The notes under the pieces were generated by a model. It searched no databases and was not told the origin of the DNA. It saw nothing but the letters and a program-made list of their open reading frames with translations. From Actinomadura sp. NAK00032 (GTDB lineage Bacteria > Actinomycetota > Actinomycetes > Streptosporangiales > Streptosporangiaceae): DNA of 64,000 nucleotides. Below are positions 41,112 through 50,637 of this stretch, in pieces. Numbering within the stretch: position 1 is the stretch's first letter; the number at the start of each line of letters is the position of its first letter. Both the position numbers and the translations under genes were made by a program. The stretch covers positions 1,178,001-1,242,000 of the forward strand of contig NZ_CP054932.1 of assembly GCF_013364275.1 (NCBI RefSeq), in the 5' to 3' direction.

Positions 41112-41392
41112 TGGACGCCGACTCCCCTGTACAGTCGGTAGCCCATGATCGGCAAGGGGGGCGCGGGGGGTCGTCATGTGAGGTTCAGCCGCCCTCCGGC
41201 CTGATGCTAGGCTGCGGCTCACCTGTCCGCTTTCAGCTAATTCCTCGATCGTGGACGGCCGTTCCGATCAGATGGACGAGCGTCTGGCGACCCGACCGGC
41301 AGGGTCGATGCACGGCTCCCGGCCGGCGCGCCGTCCGGGTCGGGACCGCCGCCGAATCACTCCCCGAAGATCTTCGATTACGGAGCGTTCTG
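41112..41392 (+). promoter_or_regulatory. Promoter region of the first YbaB/WxG module
   Basis: 281 bases without a gene. TAGGCT at 41208-41213 is a plausible -10 element, which would leave a leader of about 175 bases. No clear -35 or terminator seen. Confidence 0.35.
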
Positions 41393-41830
41393 ATGGACCC
41401 TACGGGCAACCCCGAAATCGACCGCTACATGAAGGTCATCCAGGACCAGTTGGAGCAGGCGACGAACATCCAGTCCCAGCTCGCGGAGTTGAGCGGCGAG
41501 GGCGCGTCGGCCGACGAGCAGGTCCGGGCGACCGTGGGGCCGAGCGGGAACCTCATGGCCCTGACGATCGAGCCGAAGGCCATGCGGCTGGGCTCGGAGG
41601 CCCTCGCCGAAGCGGTCCTGGAGGCCGTGCGGGTGGCGACGCAGAACGCCGTGGAGAAGGTGGCCGAGCTCACCGAGCCGCTGCTGGCGGGGGAGAACCT
41701 CGCCCAGATGATGACGGGCAACCTGCCGGGCGTCTCGTCCGACCTGCAGGCCGGCATCCCCGACCTCAGCAAGTCCGGGGACCCGCTCCAGGACGCTCTG
41801 AAGCACCTGAAGTCCAACTACCGTTTCTGA
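41393..41830 (+). CDS. YbaB/EbfC-family-like protein (EspL-type)
   Basis: 145 residues: an N-terminal helix (EIDRYMKVIQDQLEQATNI), the three-strand core with VRATVGPSGNLMALTIEPKA and a long second helix, the YbaB topology. A C-terminal extension (GIPDLSKSGDPLQDALKHL) is added. YbaB-like proteins are recurrent in ESX loci (EspL in ESX-1) where they may act as chaperones or DNA-binding regulators. It precedes a WxG-containing membrane protein by 42 bases. GGAG upstream. Confidence 0.8.
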   Translation: MDPTGNPEIDRYMKVIQDQLEQATNIQSQLAELSGEGASADEQVRATVGPSGNLMALTIEPKAMRLGSEALAEAVLEAVRVATQNAVEKVAELTEPLLAGENLAQMMTGNLPGVSSDLQAGIPDLSKSGDPLQDALKHLKSNYRF

Positions 41831-41872
41831 GCGCCGACTTCTGACCTCAACCGCAAGGAGAGTGAGCACGGC

Positions 41873-42973
41873 ATGGGTGATGGGCAGTTCGAGGGCGACA
41901 AGGACAAGATCCTTGAGGGGGGTGGAAAGATCCTCGCCGGATCGAAGCCCAACGCGGACACGGCGCTGAAGTACATCGACCAGGACTGCCCGCTGCCCTT
42001 CCACGCCTTCGGGATCATCTTCGGGGCCATCATCTCGGGCACCTACGAGACCTCGCGGGACTCGGTGTCCAGCAACACCAAGCAGGCGGCGGAGATCACG
42101 CAGAAGGCCGCCGACGGCCTGCTCGCGGTCGCCAGGAACTTCGCCGGCGCGGACGAGAAGAGCTCCGTCCAGAAGTTCCCCAGCTCGGCGAACTCCTACC
42201 AGACCCCGTCCGGTTCCCTGTCGAGCCTCTCCGGCTTCCAGACGGGCGCCATGGGCCTCGGCGGCCTCGGCGGGCTGGCCGTCACGCTGCAGCGCCTCCC
42301 CATGCTCCCGGCGCTGAACCCGCGGCACTACGCGACGCTGACCGCCCTGACCTCGGCGCGGGCGATGGCGCCCACGGCCATCATCGCCACCGCGATCTGG
42401 CTGCTGACGAAGCCGGACGACGAGGCGCTCACAAAGGCCGTCAACGCGTGGGCCGCCGCCGCCGGCCACCTGGAGAAGGTGAGCATCGACTCCGACACCA
42501 AGGACACCTTCAAGGACGAGAAGAGCTGGAGCGGCACGTCCAAGGACGCCTACGACGCGTGGGTCGCCAAGTTCGAGACCGCCGCCAAGAAGCTCCAGCA
42601 GGGCGCCGCGAAGAACCAGGAGACGCTGGAGACGGTCACCCAGTCGATCCTGACCATGCAGCTCATCGCCTTCGGCTTCGCCATCGCGTCGCTCGCGGTG
42701 ATCATCGCCTTCTACGTCGCGTCGTTCCTGCCCGTCGTCGGCCCGGCCTTCAAGGTGCTCACGCAGATCCAGGGCCTGCTCCTCGGCGCCGGCACGGCGA
42801 GCCTGGTGGTGCAGACGGTCACCGTCGCGGGCGCCGTCATGGCCGGCGGTTCCGCGGTGGCCATCCAGGGCAGCTACGACTGGGCCAACCTGCACGTCAA
42901 CCCGCAGGGCGGCGAGTTCATCGACACCAAGCAGATCACCTGGGACGAGCCGAGCGAACTCCCCAAGGGATAG
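41873..42973 (+). CDS. WxG-containing membrane protein, putative type VII substrate/effector
   Basis: 366 residues. The N-terminal half is helical and amphipathic with Ser/Thr-rich linkers. A WXG100-like segment near residue 222 (KSWSGTSKDAYDAWVAKFE) fits the turn between two helices. Two long hydrophobic stretches flank it: ALTSARAMAPTAIIATAIWL and, later, LIAFGFAIASLAVIIAFYVA followed by LLLGAGTASLVVQTVTVAGA. The combination of a WxG hairpin with hydrophobic helices recalls pore- or membrane-associated ESX substrates. No enzymatic motif. AAGGAGAG precedes the ATG. Confidence 0.7.
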   Translation: MGDGQFEGDKDKILEGGGKILAGSKPNADTALKYIDQDCPLPFHAFGIIFGAIISGTYETSRDSVSSNTKQAAEITQKAADGLLAVARNFAGADEKSSVQKFPSSANSYQTPSGSLSSLSGFQTGAMGLGGLGGLAVTLQRLPMLPALNPRHYATLTALTSARAMAPTAIIATAIWLLTKPDDEALTKAVNAWAAAAGHLEKVSIDSDTKDTFKDEKSWSGTSKDAYDAWVAKFETAAKKLQQGAAKNQETLETVTQSILTMQLIAFGFAIASLAVIIAFYVASFLPVVGPAFKVLTQIQGLLLGAGTASLVVQTVTVAGAVMAGGSAVAIQGSYDWANLHVNPQGGEFIDTKQITWDEPSELPKG

Positions 42974-42978
42974 GTGGC

Positions 42979-43230
42979 GTGGTGGTGCGCTCCAACCCCC
43001 GTCCGCTCAACGCGGAGACGGCACGGCGCGATCTGCGGCGGGACTCGATCTTCTTCGTCGTGATCGCCGCCGTCAGCCTCGCCCTCGGAATCGTGATCGC
43101 GGCCTCCGACGCGTTCGCGGACTACCTGGTGCTCGTCCAGCTCATGGAGGCGATGGTGGCGCTGGTCATGCTGCCCGTCTCCGCCTTCGCACTGGTCCGC
43201 TCCTGGCTGCGCTGGCGGAAGACCCGCTGA
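42979..43230 (+). CDS. Small two-TM protein
   Basis: 83 residues, starting 5 bases after the WxG membrane protein. A basic N-terminus (RSNPRPLNAETARRDLRRD) precedes two spans (FFVVIAAVSLALGIVIAAS and LMEAMVALVMLPVSAFALV). Three consecutive GTG codons (42979, 42982, 42985) can serve as start; AGGTGG fits the last best. It may be an immunity-like or chaperone-like partner of the preceding gene; that is speculation. Confidence 0.6.
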   Translation: MVVRSNPRPLNAETARRDLRRDSIFFVVIAAVSLALGIVIAASDAFADYLVLVQLMEAMVALVMLPVSAFALVRSWLRWRKTR

Positions 43231-43339
43231 GCCGCCGTCCGCGGCCGCGTCGTTGATCAGCGAGATAAGGTGCTGTACTCATCCGCGACCGGCCGCGGCG
43301 GCCCCGTCGGCCTCGACAGGAGACGAACGGAGAGTGTCG

Positions 43340-43831
43340 ATGCCCGAGTTAGGACCCGATGACGCCCTCGACCCCGAGCTGATGTTCCGCGACGCGCGGG
43401 CGCAGTTCGAGCAGGTCGCCGAACTGCAGCGCAGGCTCGCCGAGCTGAAGGGCCGCGCCGAGTCCCCCGACGGCCGGGTGAAGGCGACCTACGACCAGGA
43501 GCGCGGGCTGGCCGATCTCGAGCTCGACCCCCGCGCGCTGCGGTCGGGCGCCGCGGAGCTGCGGGAGGTCATCCTGACGGTCTCCCACGAGGCCAAACGC
43601 GACCTCGAACGGCAGGTCAAAGAGGTCACCGAGGAGTCGTTCGCGCAGCAGGACTTCACCCCCGCCGACCTGAAGGACCTCGTCGAGGACCCGCAGGGCA
43701 TCACCCAGACGCTGGGCGACATGGGGAAGGTCTTCGAGGGCGCCACCAAGGAGGTGGAGGGCATGCTCGACCAGGTCCGGCGCGCGATGCAGGGCATGGC
43801 CGGCGGCCCGCCCGACGACCGGCGGCGCTGA
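43340..43831 (+). CDS. Second YbaB/EbfC-like protein
   Basis: 163 residues with the same build as the product of 41393: helix (RDAQFEQVAELQRRLAEL pattern), the core strand pair DGRVKATYDQERGLADLELD, and a long second helix (REVILTVSHEAKRDLERQV). Acidic C-terminal part. It ends 52 bases before a convergent WxG membrane protein gene, with a shared hairpin. A GTG at 43334 is an alternative start. Confidence 0.75.
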   Translation: MPELGPDDALDPELMFRDARAQFEQVAELQRRLAELKGRAESPDGRVKATYDQERGLADLELDPRALRSGAAELREVILTVSHEAKRDLERQVKEVTEESFAQQDFTPADLKDLVEDPQGITQTLGDMGKVFEGATKEVEGMLDQVRRAMQGMAGGPPDDRRR

Positions 43832-43833
43832 CA

Positions 43834-43877
43834 CCGGAACGGGCGGGGCCCGGGCCGGCCCGGCCCCCGCCGTTCCG
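43834..43877. terminator. Bidirectional hairpin between convergent genes
   Basis: CCGGAACGGGCGGGGCC and GGCCCCCGCCGTTCCGG pair with two mismatches around a GC-rich loop. Confidence 0.6.
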
Positions 43878-43883
43878 GCCGGG

Positions 43884-44852
43884 TCAGTTCGTGTCGGGGT
43901 GGGTCTTGTCGACGTACTCGTCGCCGTACTGGCGCTGCGGGTACATGCTGCCGGCCCCGATCGGGGCGCCGTAGCCCCAGTTCTGCTGGTCGTCCGGCTT
44001 CCACGGGCTGGTGAAGCCGACCTCGGGGATGCCCTTGATGCCGACGAGCGGCGCGATGTACGGGCGGATGTCGCGGGGCAGCGACCGGGTCGGCACCGTC
44101 CAGCCGAAGAGGTTCTGACCGCCCATCCGGCCCTTCATCAGTCCCGCGGAGATGGACTGGTCGAGCTTGCCCAGGGCGCCGGCGACGATGTCGTCCACGG
44201 AGTGGAACAGCCCCTCGCCCATGTCGCCGAGTGCCCGCCATCCGCCGCCGTCCGCCACGTTGCCGACGCCGGCGAGCCCGGTGAAGCCGCCGAGCACCGC
44301 GGCCGCGACCTTCATGATCTTCTCGTAGACGGCGCTGACGTTCTTCAGCACCTGGTAGCACCGCCCCGCGTGGATGTTGGCCTGCGCCTGCGCCGCGGCG
44401 AAACCGGCGCCCATGGTGCTCGCGGCCACGTAGATCAGGTAGATGGCCAGCGCGAGCAGGATGGCGGCGACGATGCACATCAGCGTAATGAAGATCATCA
44501 GCATCGCCATGACCCCGTACATCGACATGCTGATCGCCGCGGCGTGCATGCTCGAGTACATGCAGCGCCGCTCGTAGGAGTCGAGCTTGTCGTTGTAGGC
44601 CTCGCGGTCCTCGCCCGTCCAGTCCTCGGGCGTGGGCTCGCTGCGCAGCTGCTGGCTGGTGTCGCCCGCCTCGCCGAGCTTCTCGTTGACCTTCCACCAC
44701 TCCATCGCGGAGTGGAAGACCTGGTCCGGGTCCCCCTGCCCCTCATAGATCACCGAGACCGCGGGCCACGCGTTCGGGATCAGCAGGGCGGACGCGGACG
44801 AGGTGAAGTAGGCGATCTGGGCCGCGGTCTTGAAGTACAGCAATCCGCACAT
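43884..44852 (-). CDS. WxG-containing membrane protein, second type
   Basis: 322 residues. An early WXG-like segment (PEDWTGEDREAYNDKL, about residue 78) is followed by a Cys/Met-rich helix and two strong hydrophobic stretches (YGVMAMLMIFITLMCIVAAI, LLALAIYLIYVAASTMGAGF). The C-terminal 90 residues are soluble, with TRSLPRDIRPYIAPLVG and several Tyr/Trp. It is the last of four minus-strand genes headed by eccC. Likely an ESX substrate or machine component; no enzymatic motif seen. GGGAGGA upstream. Confidence 0.7.
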   Translation of the reverse strand: MCGLLYFKTAAQIAYFTSSASALLIPNAWPAVSVIYEGQGDPDQVFHSAMEWWKVNEKLGEAGDTSQQLRSEPTPEDWTGEDREAYNDKLDSYERRCMYSSMHAAAISMSMYGVMAMLMIFITLMCIVAAILLALAIYLIYVAASTMGAGFAAAQAQANIHAGRCYQVLKNVSAVYEKIMKVAAAVLGGFTGLAGVGNVADGGGWRALGDMGEGLFHSVDDIVAGALGKLDQSISAGLMKGRMGGQNLFGWTVPTRSLPRDIRPYIAPLVGIKGIPEVGFTSPWKPDDQQNWGYGAPIGAGSMYPQRQYGDEYVDKTHPDTN

Positions 44853-44897
44853 GGCGGTCCTCCCGGTGGTGGTCGGACTGTTCAGACGTCGGACGGG

Positions 44898-46103
44898 TCA
44901 GACTTGGCGGGTCAGGCGCACGGCGATGGGAAGGGCGAGCACGAGCGGGCGGAGCGGCTCCGGGCAGTCCGGGGCGAACTCCAGCCACATGCGGCTGTTG
45001 TCGGCCTTGCTCTTCGTGCGCAGGGACGCGGCCTCGCGGCCCGCGGTGTCGAGGACGACATGGCGCCCGCCGTCCCGGCGGACGGTGCCGAGCGGCGCGC
45101 CGCCGGCCGAGCGCAGGGACATCTCCCCGCGCCCGCTGAGCTCCCCGAGCCGGTTCCCGCCGGCGTCGAGGACGGTCACGCGCTCCTTGCCGAGCGTCCG
45201 GGACGACCGGTTGACGAGCAGCAGAGTGCGCGCGTGGGGGTCGCGGAGGGTGATGCTCCGGCGCTTCTTGTTGGGGTTGGCGCCCCAGAAGCTCGCCCCG
45301 CCGGTCGACCTCTTCGCGAGGGGGCCGCATGCCTGGGCCAGGAGAGCGCCGCCGCGCTCGTTGCGGTAGCGGCCCTCGCCGTCCACCAGGACGCGGTCGG
45401 CCTCGAACAGGGCGCGCGGCGGCGGCGCAGGCACCTCCCGGTCGCGGTCGTCCAGCACCCGCCAGCCACCGCCCAGGATCTCGAACGTCGCGGCGTGCAC
45501 CGCCTCGACCCAGCCGGCGGGCAGTGAGCGGTCCCGCAGCAGGGTGGCGGCCGCCTCCTGCGCGCCGCGCCGCCCGACCGCCGTCACGGCGTCGACGCCG
45601 GGCGCCGCCGCCGGGTCGTACCAGGTCGTCCAGACCGGGTCGCTGATCGGCCAGGTGAGCCCGACCGCGCGCACCGCGGCCGACGGGATCGTCGCCTCGC
45701 CGTCGCGGCGCCGCAGCGCGATGCCGTCCCCGCTGATGGTGACGATGAGGCGGGTCCGGTGCACGGTGAGCGCCCAGACGGCGCCGGCCAGGCCGACCAG
45801 CAGCCCGCCGCCGCCGTAGAAGACGAGCGGCCCGGTGACGGCACCGGACTCCCACGCGTCGCCGTTGGGCAGGGTCGTGGCGCAGATGAGCAGGCCCACC
45901 GCGGGGCCGGCCACCGCGAGCGCGAACGGCCACCGGTAGGCCCGCGGCCCCAGGGTGACCTGGAGTTCCGGAGCGCCCTTCGCACCGGGCGCCCGCCGGG
46001 GGACGCCCGCCTGCCCGGCCCAGCGGGCGCGCCACCACAGCCGGGCCGCCAGGACCACGGCGACGGCGGCGGCCACCGCGGCGAGGGCGGCTAACCCTGC
46101 CAC
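44898..46103 (-). CDS. Membrane protein with PH-like segments, unknown
   Basis: 401 residues. One N-terminal span (LAALAAVAAAVAVVLAARLW), two more near residues 60-110 (PFALAVAGPAVGLLICATTL and LVFYGGGGLLVGLAGAVWAL), then about 290 residues of soluble beta-rich sequence (RLIVTISGDGIALRRRDGEA, FEILGGGWRVLDDRD, KRRSITLRDPHARTLLLVNR). The second half resembles tubby/scramblase-type or PH-like repeats but I cannot name it. GTG start 2 bases after the upstream stop; coupled translation is likely. Confidence 0.65.
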   Translation of the reverse strand: MAGLAALAAVAAAVAVVLAARLWWRARWAGQAGVPRRAPGAKGAPELQVTLGPRAYRWPFALAVAGPAVGLLICATTLPNGDAWESGAVTGPLVFYGGGGLLVGLAGAVWALTVHRTRLIVTISGDGIALRRRDGEATIPSAAVRAVGLTWPISDPVWTTWYDPAAAPGVDAVTAVGRRGAQEAAATLLRDRSLPAGWVEAVHAATFEILGGGWRVLDDRDREVPAPPPRALFEADRVLVDGEGRYRNERGGALLAQACGPLAKRSTGGASFWGANPNKKRRSITLRDPHARTLLLVNRSSRTLGKERVTVLDAGGNRLGELSGRGEMSLRSAGGAPLGTVRRDGGRHVVLDTAGREAASLRTKSKADNSRMWLEFAPDCPEPLRPLVLALPIAVRLTRQV

Positions 46104-46105
46104 GG

Positions 46106-46408
46106 TCAGGCCTTCAGGGTGCTCGCCGCTTCGGCGCCGTCCCGGCACTGGGCGACGACGTGCAGCTTCTGGCGGAACTCGCTGAGCTCCTCCGCCTTGG
46201 TCTTCAGGTCCTGGTCCGCCCATTCGGTGGCGACGGCGTGCGCCGTCGCCAACTCGAAGCCGTACATCGTGAAGGCGGTCGTGCTGACGGCGCGCGGAGC
46301 GCCGTTGAGGGCGTAGCGGGCGTCCTTGAGCAGGTCACCGCACTTCGCCTCGTGCTTGTCGGCGAGAGCGCGGATCGTGTCCGTCCGGTGCTGGAAGTCG
46401 TGCCCCAC
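46106..46408 (-). CDS. WXG100/ESX-like small helical protein
   Basis: 100 residues, all helix, starting VGHDFQHRTDTIRALADKHE and with a helix break near NGAPRAVSTTAFTMYGFE rather than a canonical W-x-G. Size and placement directly behind eccC fit an ESX-1 secretion-associated protein (EspC-like) or a WXG100 relative. No YxxxD/E tail is evident. GTG start. Confidence 0.65.
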   Translation of the reverse strand: MGHDFQHRTDTIRALADKHEAKCGDLLKDARYALNGAPRAVSTTAFTMYGFELATAHAVATEWADQDLKTKAEELSEFRQKLHVVAQCRDGAEAASTLKA

Positions 46409-46454
46409 GTAGGAGGTCCCTTCTCGCCGTCCTCGCCGCCCGTCAGGGGCGTCG

Positions 46455-49400
46455 TCACTGGACGGGGTCGTCGCGGTGGGCGGTCTGGATGAGGCGGGTG
46501 CCGGTGCGGCGGTCGATGTGGTAGCCGCGGCCGGGCGGGAGCTTGTGCGGCTTGATGTTGCCGAGCAGGATGCCCTCGTCCTTGTTACCGGACATCAGCA
46601 GGCCAGGTGACGCCATCTCCTTGATACGGGTGATGGCCGGGTCGAACATGCCGCGTCCGGCGCCGCCCATCGCGCGGGCGAGGATGATGTGCAGGCCGAT
46701 GTCGCGGGCCTGCGGGAGCAGTTCGACGAGGGGGCGCAGCGGGTTGTCGGACGTGGCGACCATCTCGTAGTCGTCGATGATGAGGAACAGGTCGGCGCCC
46801 GTCCACCAGGAGCGCGAGCGCAGCTGGTCGGGGGTCAGGTCGGCCGGTGGGAGCCGCTGCATCATCGCGCCGCGGATGTCGTTGACGAGCGAGGTCGCCG
46901 CGGGCGCGGACGCGCCGAAGCCGATCTGGTGCTCGGTGTTGGCGACGTCCAGCAGCGAGCGGCCGTAGTCGATGAAGATGATGCGGGCCTGGTCGGTGGT
47001 GTAGCGGCTGGTGATGCCGGTCGTGATGTGCCGCAGCAGGTTCGACTTGCCGCACTCGGCGTCGCCGAGCACCAGGAAGTGCGGGTCCTGGGTGAAGTCG
47101 AGGTAGACGGGGGTGAGGGAGTCCTCGTCGATGCCGATCGGGATGCGCATCCCCGTCTCGGCCGGCGACGGCAGCTGCGAGACGGGCAGGACGTCCGGCA
47201 GCATCCGGACCTGCGGGGCGCGCTGGCCGTGCCACGACTCGTCGACCGCCTGCACCATCTTCAGCACGCCGTCGTTCAGCGACTCGTCGGCGCCGCCGCC
47301 GTCGATCCGCGGGACGGCGGTGAGGAAGTGGAACCCGTCGCGGGACAGGCCGCGGCCGGGGCGCCCCTCCGGGACGTTGTCGGCGAGCTTTCGGTCGATC
47401 TCCGACTCGTACGGGTCGCCGAGCCGCAGCTCCAGCTTCGTGCCGAACAGGTCGCGGACGTTGCTGCGGAACTCGGTCCACTTGTTGGACGAGGCGATGA
47501 CGTGGATCCCGTACCCGAGGCCGCGGGCGGCGAGCTGGGTGATGGTGTCCTGCATGGCCTCGTAGTCCTGGCGGAGCGTCAGCCAGTTGTCGACGACGAG
47601 GAACACGTCGCCGTAGCCGTCCCCGGGGTGCTCGCCCGAGGCGCGCATCCGCCGGTAGGTGGCGATGCCGTCGATGCCGCGCTCGGCGAACTCCCGCTCG
47701 CGCTGCTCCAGCAGCCCGCTGACCTCGGCGACCGTCCGGCGGACCCGGTCGGCGTCGAGGCGGGTCGCGATGCCGCCGACGTGCGGCAGGTCGGCCAGCG
47801 CGGCGAGCGAGCCGCCGCCGAAGTCCAGGCAGTAGAACTGCACCTCGGCGGGGGTGTGGGTGAGGGCGAGGGACGCGATCAGCGTCCGCAGCGTGGTGGA
47901 CTTCCCGCTCTGCGGGCCGCCCGCGATGCCGACGTGCCCGGCGGCGCCGGCCAGCTCCAGCCAGTACGGGTCGCGGCGCTGGTGGAACGGCTTGTCCACG
48001 ATGCCGGCCATGGCGTACAGCTTGCCGCGGCCCTCCCAGCCGGCGGTCGTGAGCCCGTGCTCCTGGGTCACCTGCAGCGGCGGGAGCATCGCGTTGAGCG
48101 CGGGCGGCTCGTCCAGCGGCGGCAGCCAGATCTGGTGCGCCTTCGCGCCGTGCCCGGCCAGCTGGCGGACCACCACGTCGAACAGCGCGTCCTTGTTCTT
48201 GTTCTCCTCGGGCTGCGGCTCGGGCCGGTCGGGCTCCTCGATGACCTGCGGCCGCATGTAGCCCGCCAGGTACGGGACGATCCGCGCGGCGACCTGGCCG
48301 GTCTGCCGGCCGCTGTCCTGCTTGCCGGCCTGCTCGTCCACCGGGCCCGACACGTACGCGGCCTTGAACCGCACCATCGGCTCGGTCGCGAACTTCAGGT
48401 AGCCGTTGCCGGGCGCGGGCGGCAGCTCGTAGGCGTCGGGGACGCCGAGGACGACGCGGGACTCCATCGCGGAGAACGTCCGCAGGCCGATCCGGTAGGA
48501 CAGGTGCGTGTCCAGGCCGCGCAGCTTGCCCTCCTCCAGGCGCTGCGACGCCAGGAGCAGGTGGACGCCGAGCGACCGGCCGAGGCGTCCGATCATGACG
48601 AACAGCTCCGCGAAGTCGGGCTTGGCCGACAGCAGTTCGGAGAACTCGTCCAGGACGAGGAACAGCGTCGGCATCGGCGGCAGGTCGGCGCCGTCCAGCC
48701 GGGCCTTCTCGTAGTCGCGCAGCGAGGCGTAGTTGCCCATCGCCCGCAGGTATTCCTGGCGCCGCACCATCTCGCCGTGCAGCGCGTCGTACATGCGGTC
48801 GACCAGCGGGAGCTCGTCCTCCAGGTTGGTGATGATGGCGGAGACGTGCTCCAGGCCGTCCATCCCGAGGAACGTCGCGCCGCCCTTGAAGTCGACGAGG
48901 ACGAAGTTGAGGATGTCGGGCGCGTGCGTCATGGCGAGGCCCAGCACCAGCGTGCGCAGCAGCTCCGACTTGCCGGAACCGGTCGCGCCGATGCACAGGC
49001 CGTGCGGACCCATGCCGCCCTGCGCCGACTCCTTGATGTCGAGCTCGATGGGGCGCCCGTCGGCGTCCAGCCCGATCGGCACCCGGAACCGGTTGCGCTG
49101 GGCGCGCGGGCGCCACACCCGCGCGGGGTCGACCGCGTAGGGGTTCTCGACGCCGAGGAGGGACGTCAGCGTCATGTTGCCCGAGAGGACGTCCTCTTCC
49201 TCGGTGGTGTCGCCGGCGCTGCTGCGGAACGGCGACAGCTGCCGGGCGAGGCTCTCGGCCTGCGGGATGCTCACCTTGTCCGGGCCGCCGATGGAGGACG
49301 GGACGTCCTTGCCGGTCCGGTCCTTCTTCAGCATGTGGACGCGGCCGGGCGCGACGTTCAGCCGCAGCGTCCCGCCCTCGGTGGTGTGGCCGACGGTCTG

Positions 49401-50432
49401 GCCGAGGTCGATGACGCAGACGCCCTCGATGCCGTCGGCGGCGAGCTGCGAGTCGTAGGATGCCATGCCGCCGTCCACCACGACGACGTGCAGCGGCAGT
49501 TCGCTGGACGGGCGGCCCGCGACGAACCGGGAGCGGTCCTTGACCTCCTGGCCGAGCAGCACCTCCAGCTCGGACATCGTCGGCGCGATCCGGCGGACCT
49601 GCCCGGCGGCGTCCTGCTCGGTGGGGTGCAGCGCGTGCGGCAGCCACTTCGTCCAGTCCCAGTGGGGCAGGTGCTCCTGGGACGTGCAGATGCTGACCTG
49701 GAGGTCGTCGGGCGAGTGGAACGCCGCCATCTGCATGAGCATGGCGCGGACCATGGCCCGGCTCGCCTCGACGTCACCGGACAGGAAGATCCGCGAGAAC
49801 GACCGGAGGTTGATCGCGACGGGCAGCGCGGGGACGGTCGAGTGCGTCCGCATGAAACGCCGCAGGGCACCCGCGCTCATCGGCTCCAGGTCCTCGACGG
49901 GCTTGGTCTCCGGCGCGATCAGCTGGACGGCGAGCCGCTGCGGCCCGGAGCCGACCCGCACCTGCCCGAAGTCGCCGTCCTCGGGGCGGCGCTCCCATAG
50001 CCGGGTGCTCATCACGATCGACCACAGCCGCGCCGGGTCGGGGTTGTACCACTCCAGCGCCTCGCGCTGCTGGGAGGCGGCCTTGCGCACCTTCGACCGG
50101 ACCTGCCCGAGGTAGCGCAGGTAGTCGCGCCGCTCGGCGTTCAGCTTGGTCTTGCGCTCACCAGACTTCTGGCCGACCTGGCTGAACATCATGCCGAACA
50201 TCGACAGGCCCATCATCCCGCCCGCGACCATCTGCAGCGGGTTGGAGTTGGGGTTCAGGAACATGAACGCCATCGCGCCCGAGCCCGCCGCCATCGGCAG
50301 GTACGTGAGCACGCTGCGGAACCCGTCGTTGGTGATCTCGGGCAGCTCGGGCGGCGACTCCAGCAGGACCTCGCCCCGCGGCATCTCCGGCGGCTTCCGG
50401 CGTTCCTTGCGCCGCACCAGTACCGTGCTCAC
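46455..50432 (-). CDS. eccC: Type VII secretion ATPase EccC (fused EccCa-EccCb)
   Basis: 1325 residues. Two N-terminal spans (about 43-85) anchor it. Three FtsK/SpoIIIE ATPase domains follow with Walker A sequences GATGSGKSELL (about 481), GGPQSGKSTTL (about 834) and GDAECGKSNLL (about 1121). Walker B regions are NFVLVDFKGGA, QFYCLDFGGGS and ARIIFIDYGRS. It recognises WXG100 substrates through the last domain and drives export. The protein is one chain, unlike the split EccCa1/EccCb1 of mycobacterial ESX-1. GTG start with GGGGAG upstream; the frame is open to 50516. First gene of a four-gene minus-strand operon. Confidence 0.95.
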   Translation of the reverse strand: MSTVLVRRKERRKPPEMPRGEVLLESPPELPEITNDGFRSVLTYLPMAAGSGAMAFMFLNPNSNPLQMVAGGMMGLSMFGMMFSQVGQKSGERKTKLNAERRDYLRYLGQVRSKVRKAASQQREALEWYNPDPARLWSIVMSTRLWERRPEDGDFGQVRVGSGPQRLAVQLIAPETKPVEDLEPMSAGALRRFMRTHSTVPALPVAINLRSFSRIFLSGDVEASRAMVRAMLMQMAAFHSPDDLQVSICTSQEHLPHWDWTKWLPHALHPTEQDAAGQVRRIAPTMSELEVLLGQEVKDRSRFVAGRPSSELPLHVVVVDGGMASYDSQLAADGIEGVCVIDLGQTVGHTTEGGTLRLNVAPGRVHMLKKDRTGKDVPSSIGGPDKVSIPQAESLARQLSPFRSSAGDTTEEEDVLSGNMTLTSLLGVENPYAVDPARVWRPRAQRNRFRVPIGLDADGRPIELDIKESAQGGMGPHGLCIGATGSGKSELLRTLVLGLAMTHAPDILNFVLVDFKGGATFLGMDGLEHVSAIITNLEDELPLVDRMYDALHGEMVRRQEYLRAMGNYASLRDYEKARLDGADLPPMPTLFLVLDEFSELLSAKPDFAELFVMIGRLGRSLGVHLLLASQRLEEGKLRGLDTHLSYRIGLRTFSAMESRVVLGVPDAYELPPAPGNGYLKFATEPMVRFKAAYVSGPVDEQAGKQDSGRQTGQVAARIVPYLAGYMRPQVIEEPDRPEPQPEENKNKDALFDVVVRQLAGHGAKAHQIWLPPLDEPPALNAMLPPLQVTQEHGLTTAGWEGRGKLYAMAGIVDKPFHQRRDPYWLELAGAAGHVGIAGGPQSGKSTTLRTLIASLALTHTPAEVQFYCLDFGGGSLAALADLPHVGGIATRLDADRVRRTVAEVSGLLEQREREFAERGIDGIATYRRMRASGEHPGDGYGDVFLVVDNWLTLRQDYEAMQDTITQLAARGLGYGIHVIASSNKWTEFRSNVRDLFGTKLELRLGDPYESEIDRKLADNVPEGRPGRGLSRDGFHFLTAVPRIDGGGADESLNDGVLKMVQAVDESWHGQRAPQVRMLPDVLPVSQLPSPAETGMRIPIGIDEDSLTPVYLDFTQDPHFLVLGDAECGKSNLLRHITTGITSRYTTDQARIIFIDYGRSLLDVANTEHQIGFGASAPAATSLVNDIRGAMMQRLPPADLTPDQLRSRSWWTGADLFLIIDDYEMVATSDNPLRPLVELLPQARDIGLHIILARAMGGAGRGMFDPAITRIKEMASPGLLMSGNKDEGILLGNIKPHKLPPGRGYHIDRRTGTRLIQTAHRDDPVQ

Positions 50433-50474
50433 TGGACTGGGCTCCCCTCTGGCCGTCGGTCGTCGCAGCCCGAC

Positions 50475-50491
50475 ATCATACGGATATCGCG
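50475..50491 (-). promoter_or_regulatory. eccC promoter: CGCGATAT box next to TATGAT
   Basis: On the minus strand CGCGATAT (50491-50484) is followed after 3 bases by TATGAT (50480-50475), a good -10 hexamer. The box matches ATATCGCG in the eccD promoter. Confidence 0.45.
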
Positions 50492-50637
50492 TTCCCCCCG
50501 GCCGTCGGGACGGCACACCCCGGAGAATCGGACGATCCTAACGATGCCGCGAACTGTCGGAAAGGTCTATCTTCACTGGCTCCGATGATGATCGTCGCGG
50601 GGACCGGACGGCGGCGCGGTAAAGGGTGAGGCGGACG

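Noticed and set aside
46689..50000. 1103-codon open frame on the plus strand
   Set aside because: Antisense shadow of eccC with low-complexity composition.
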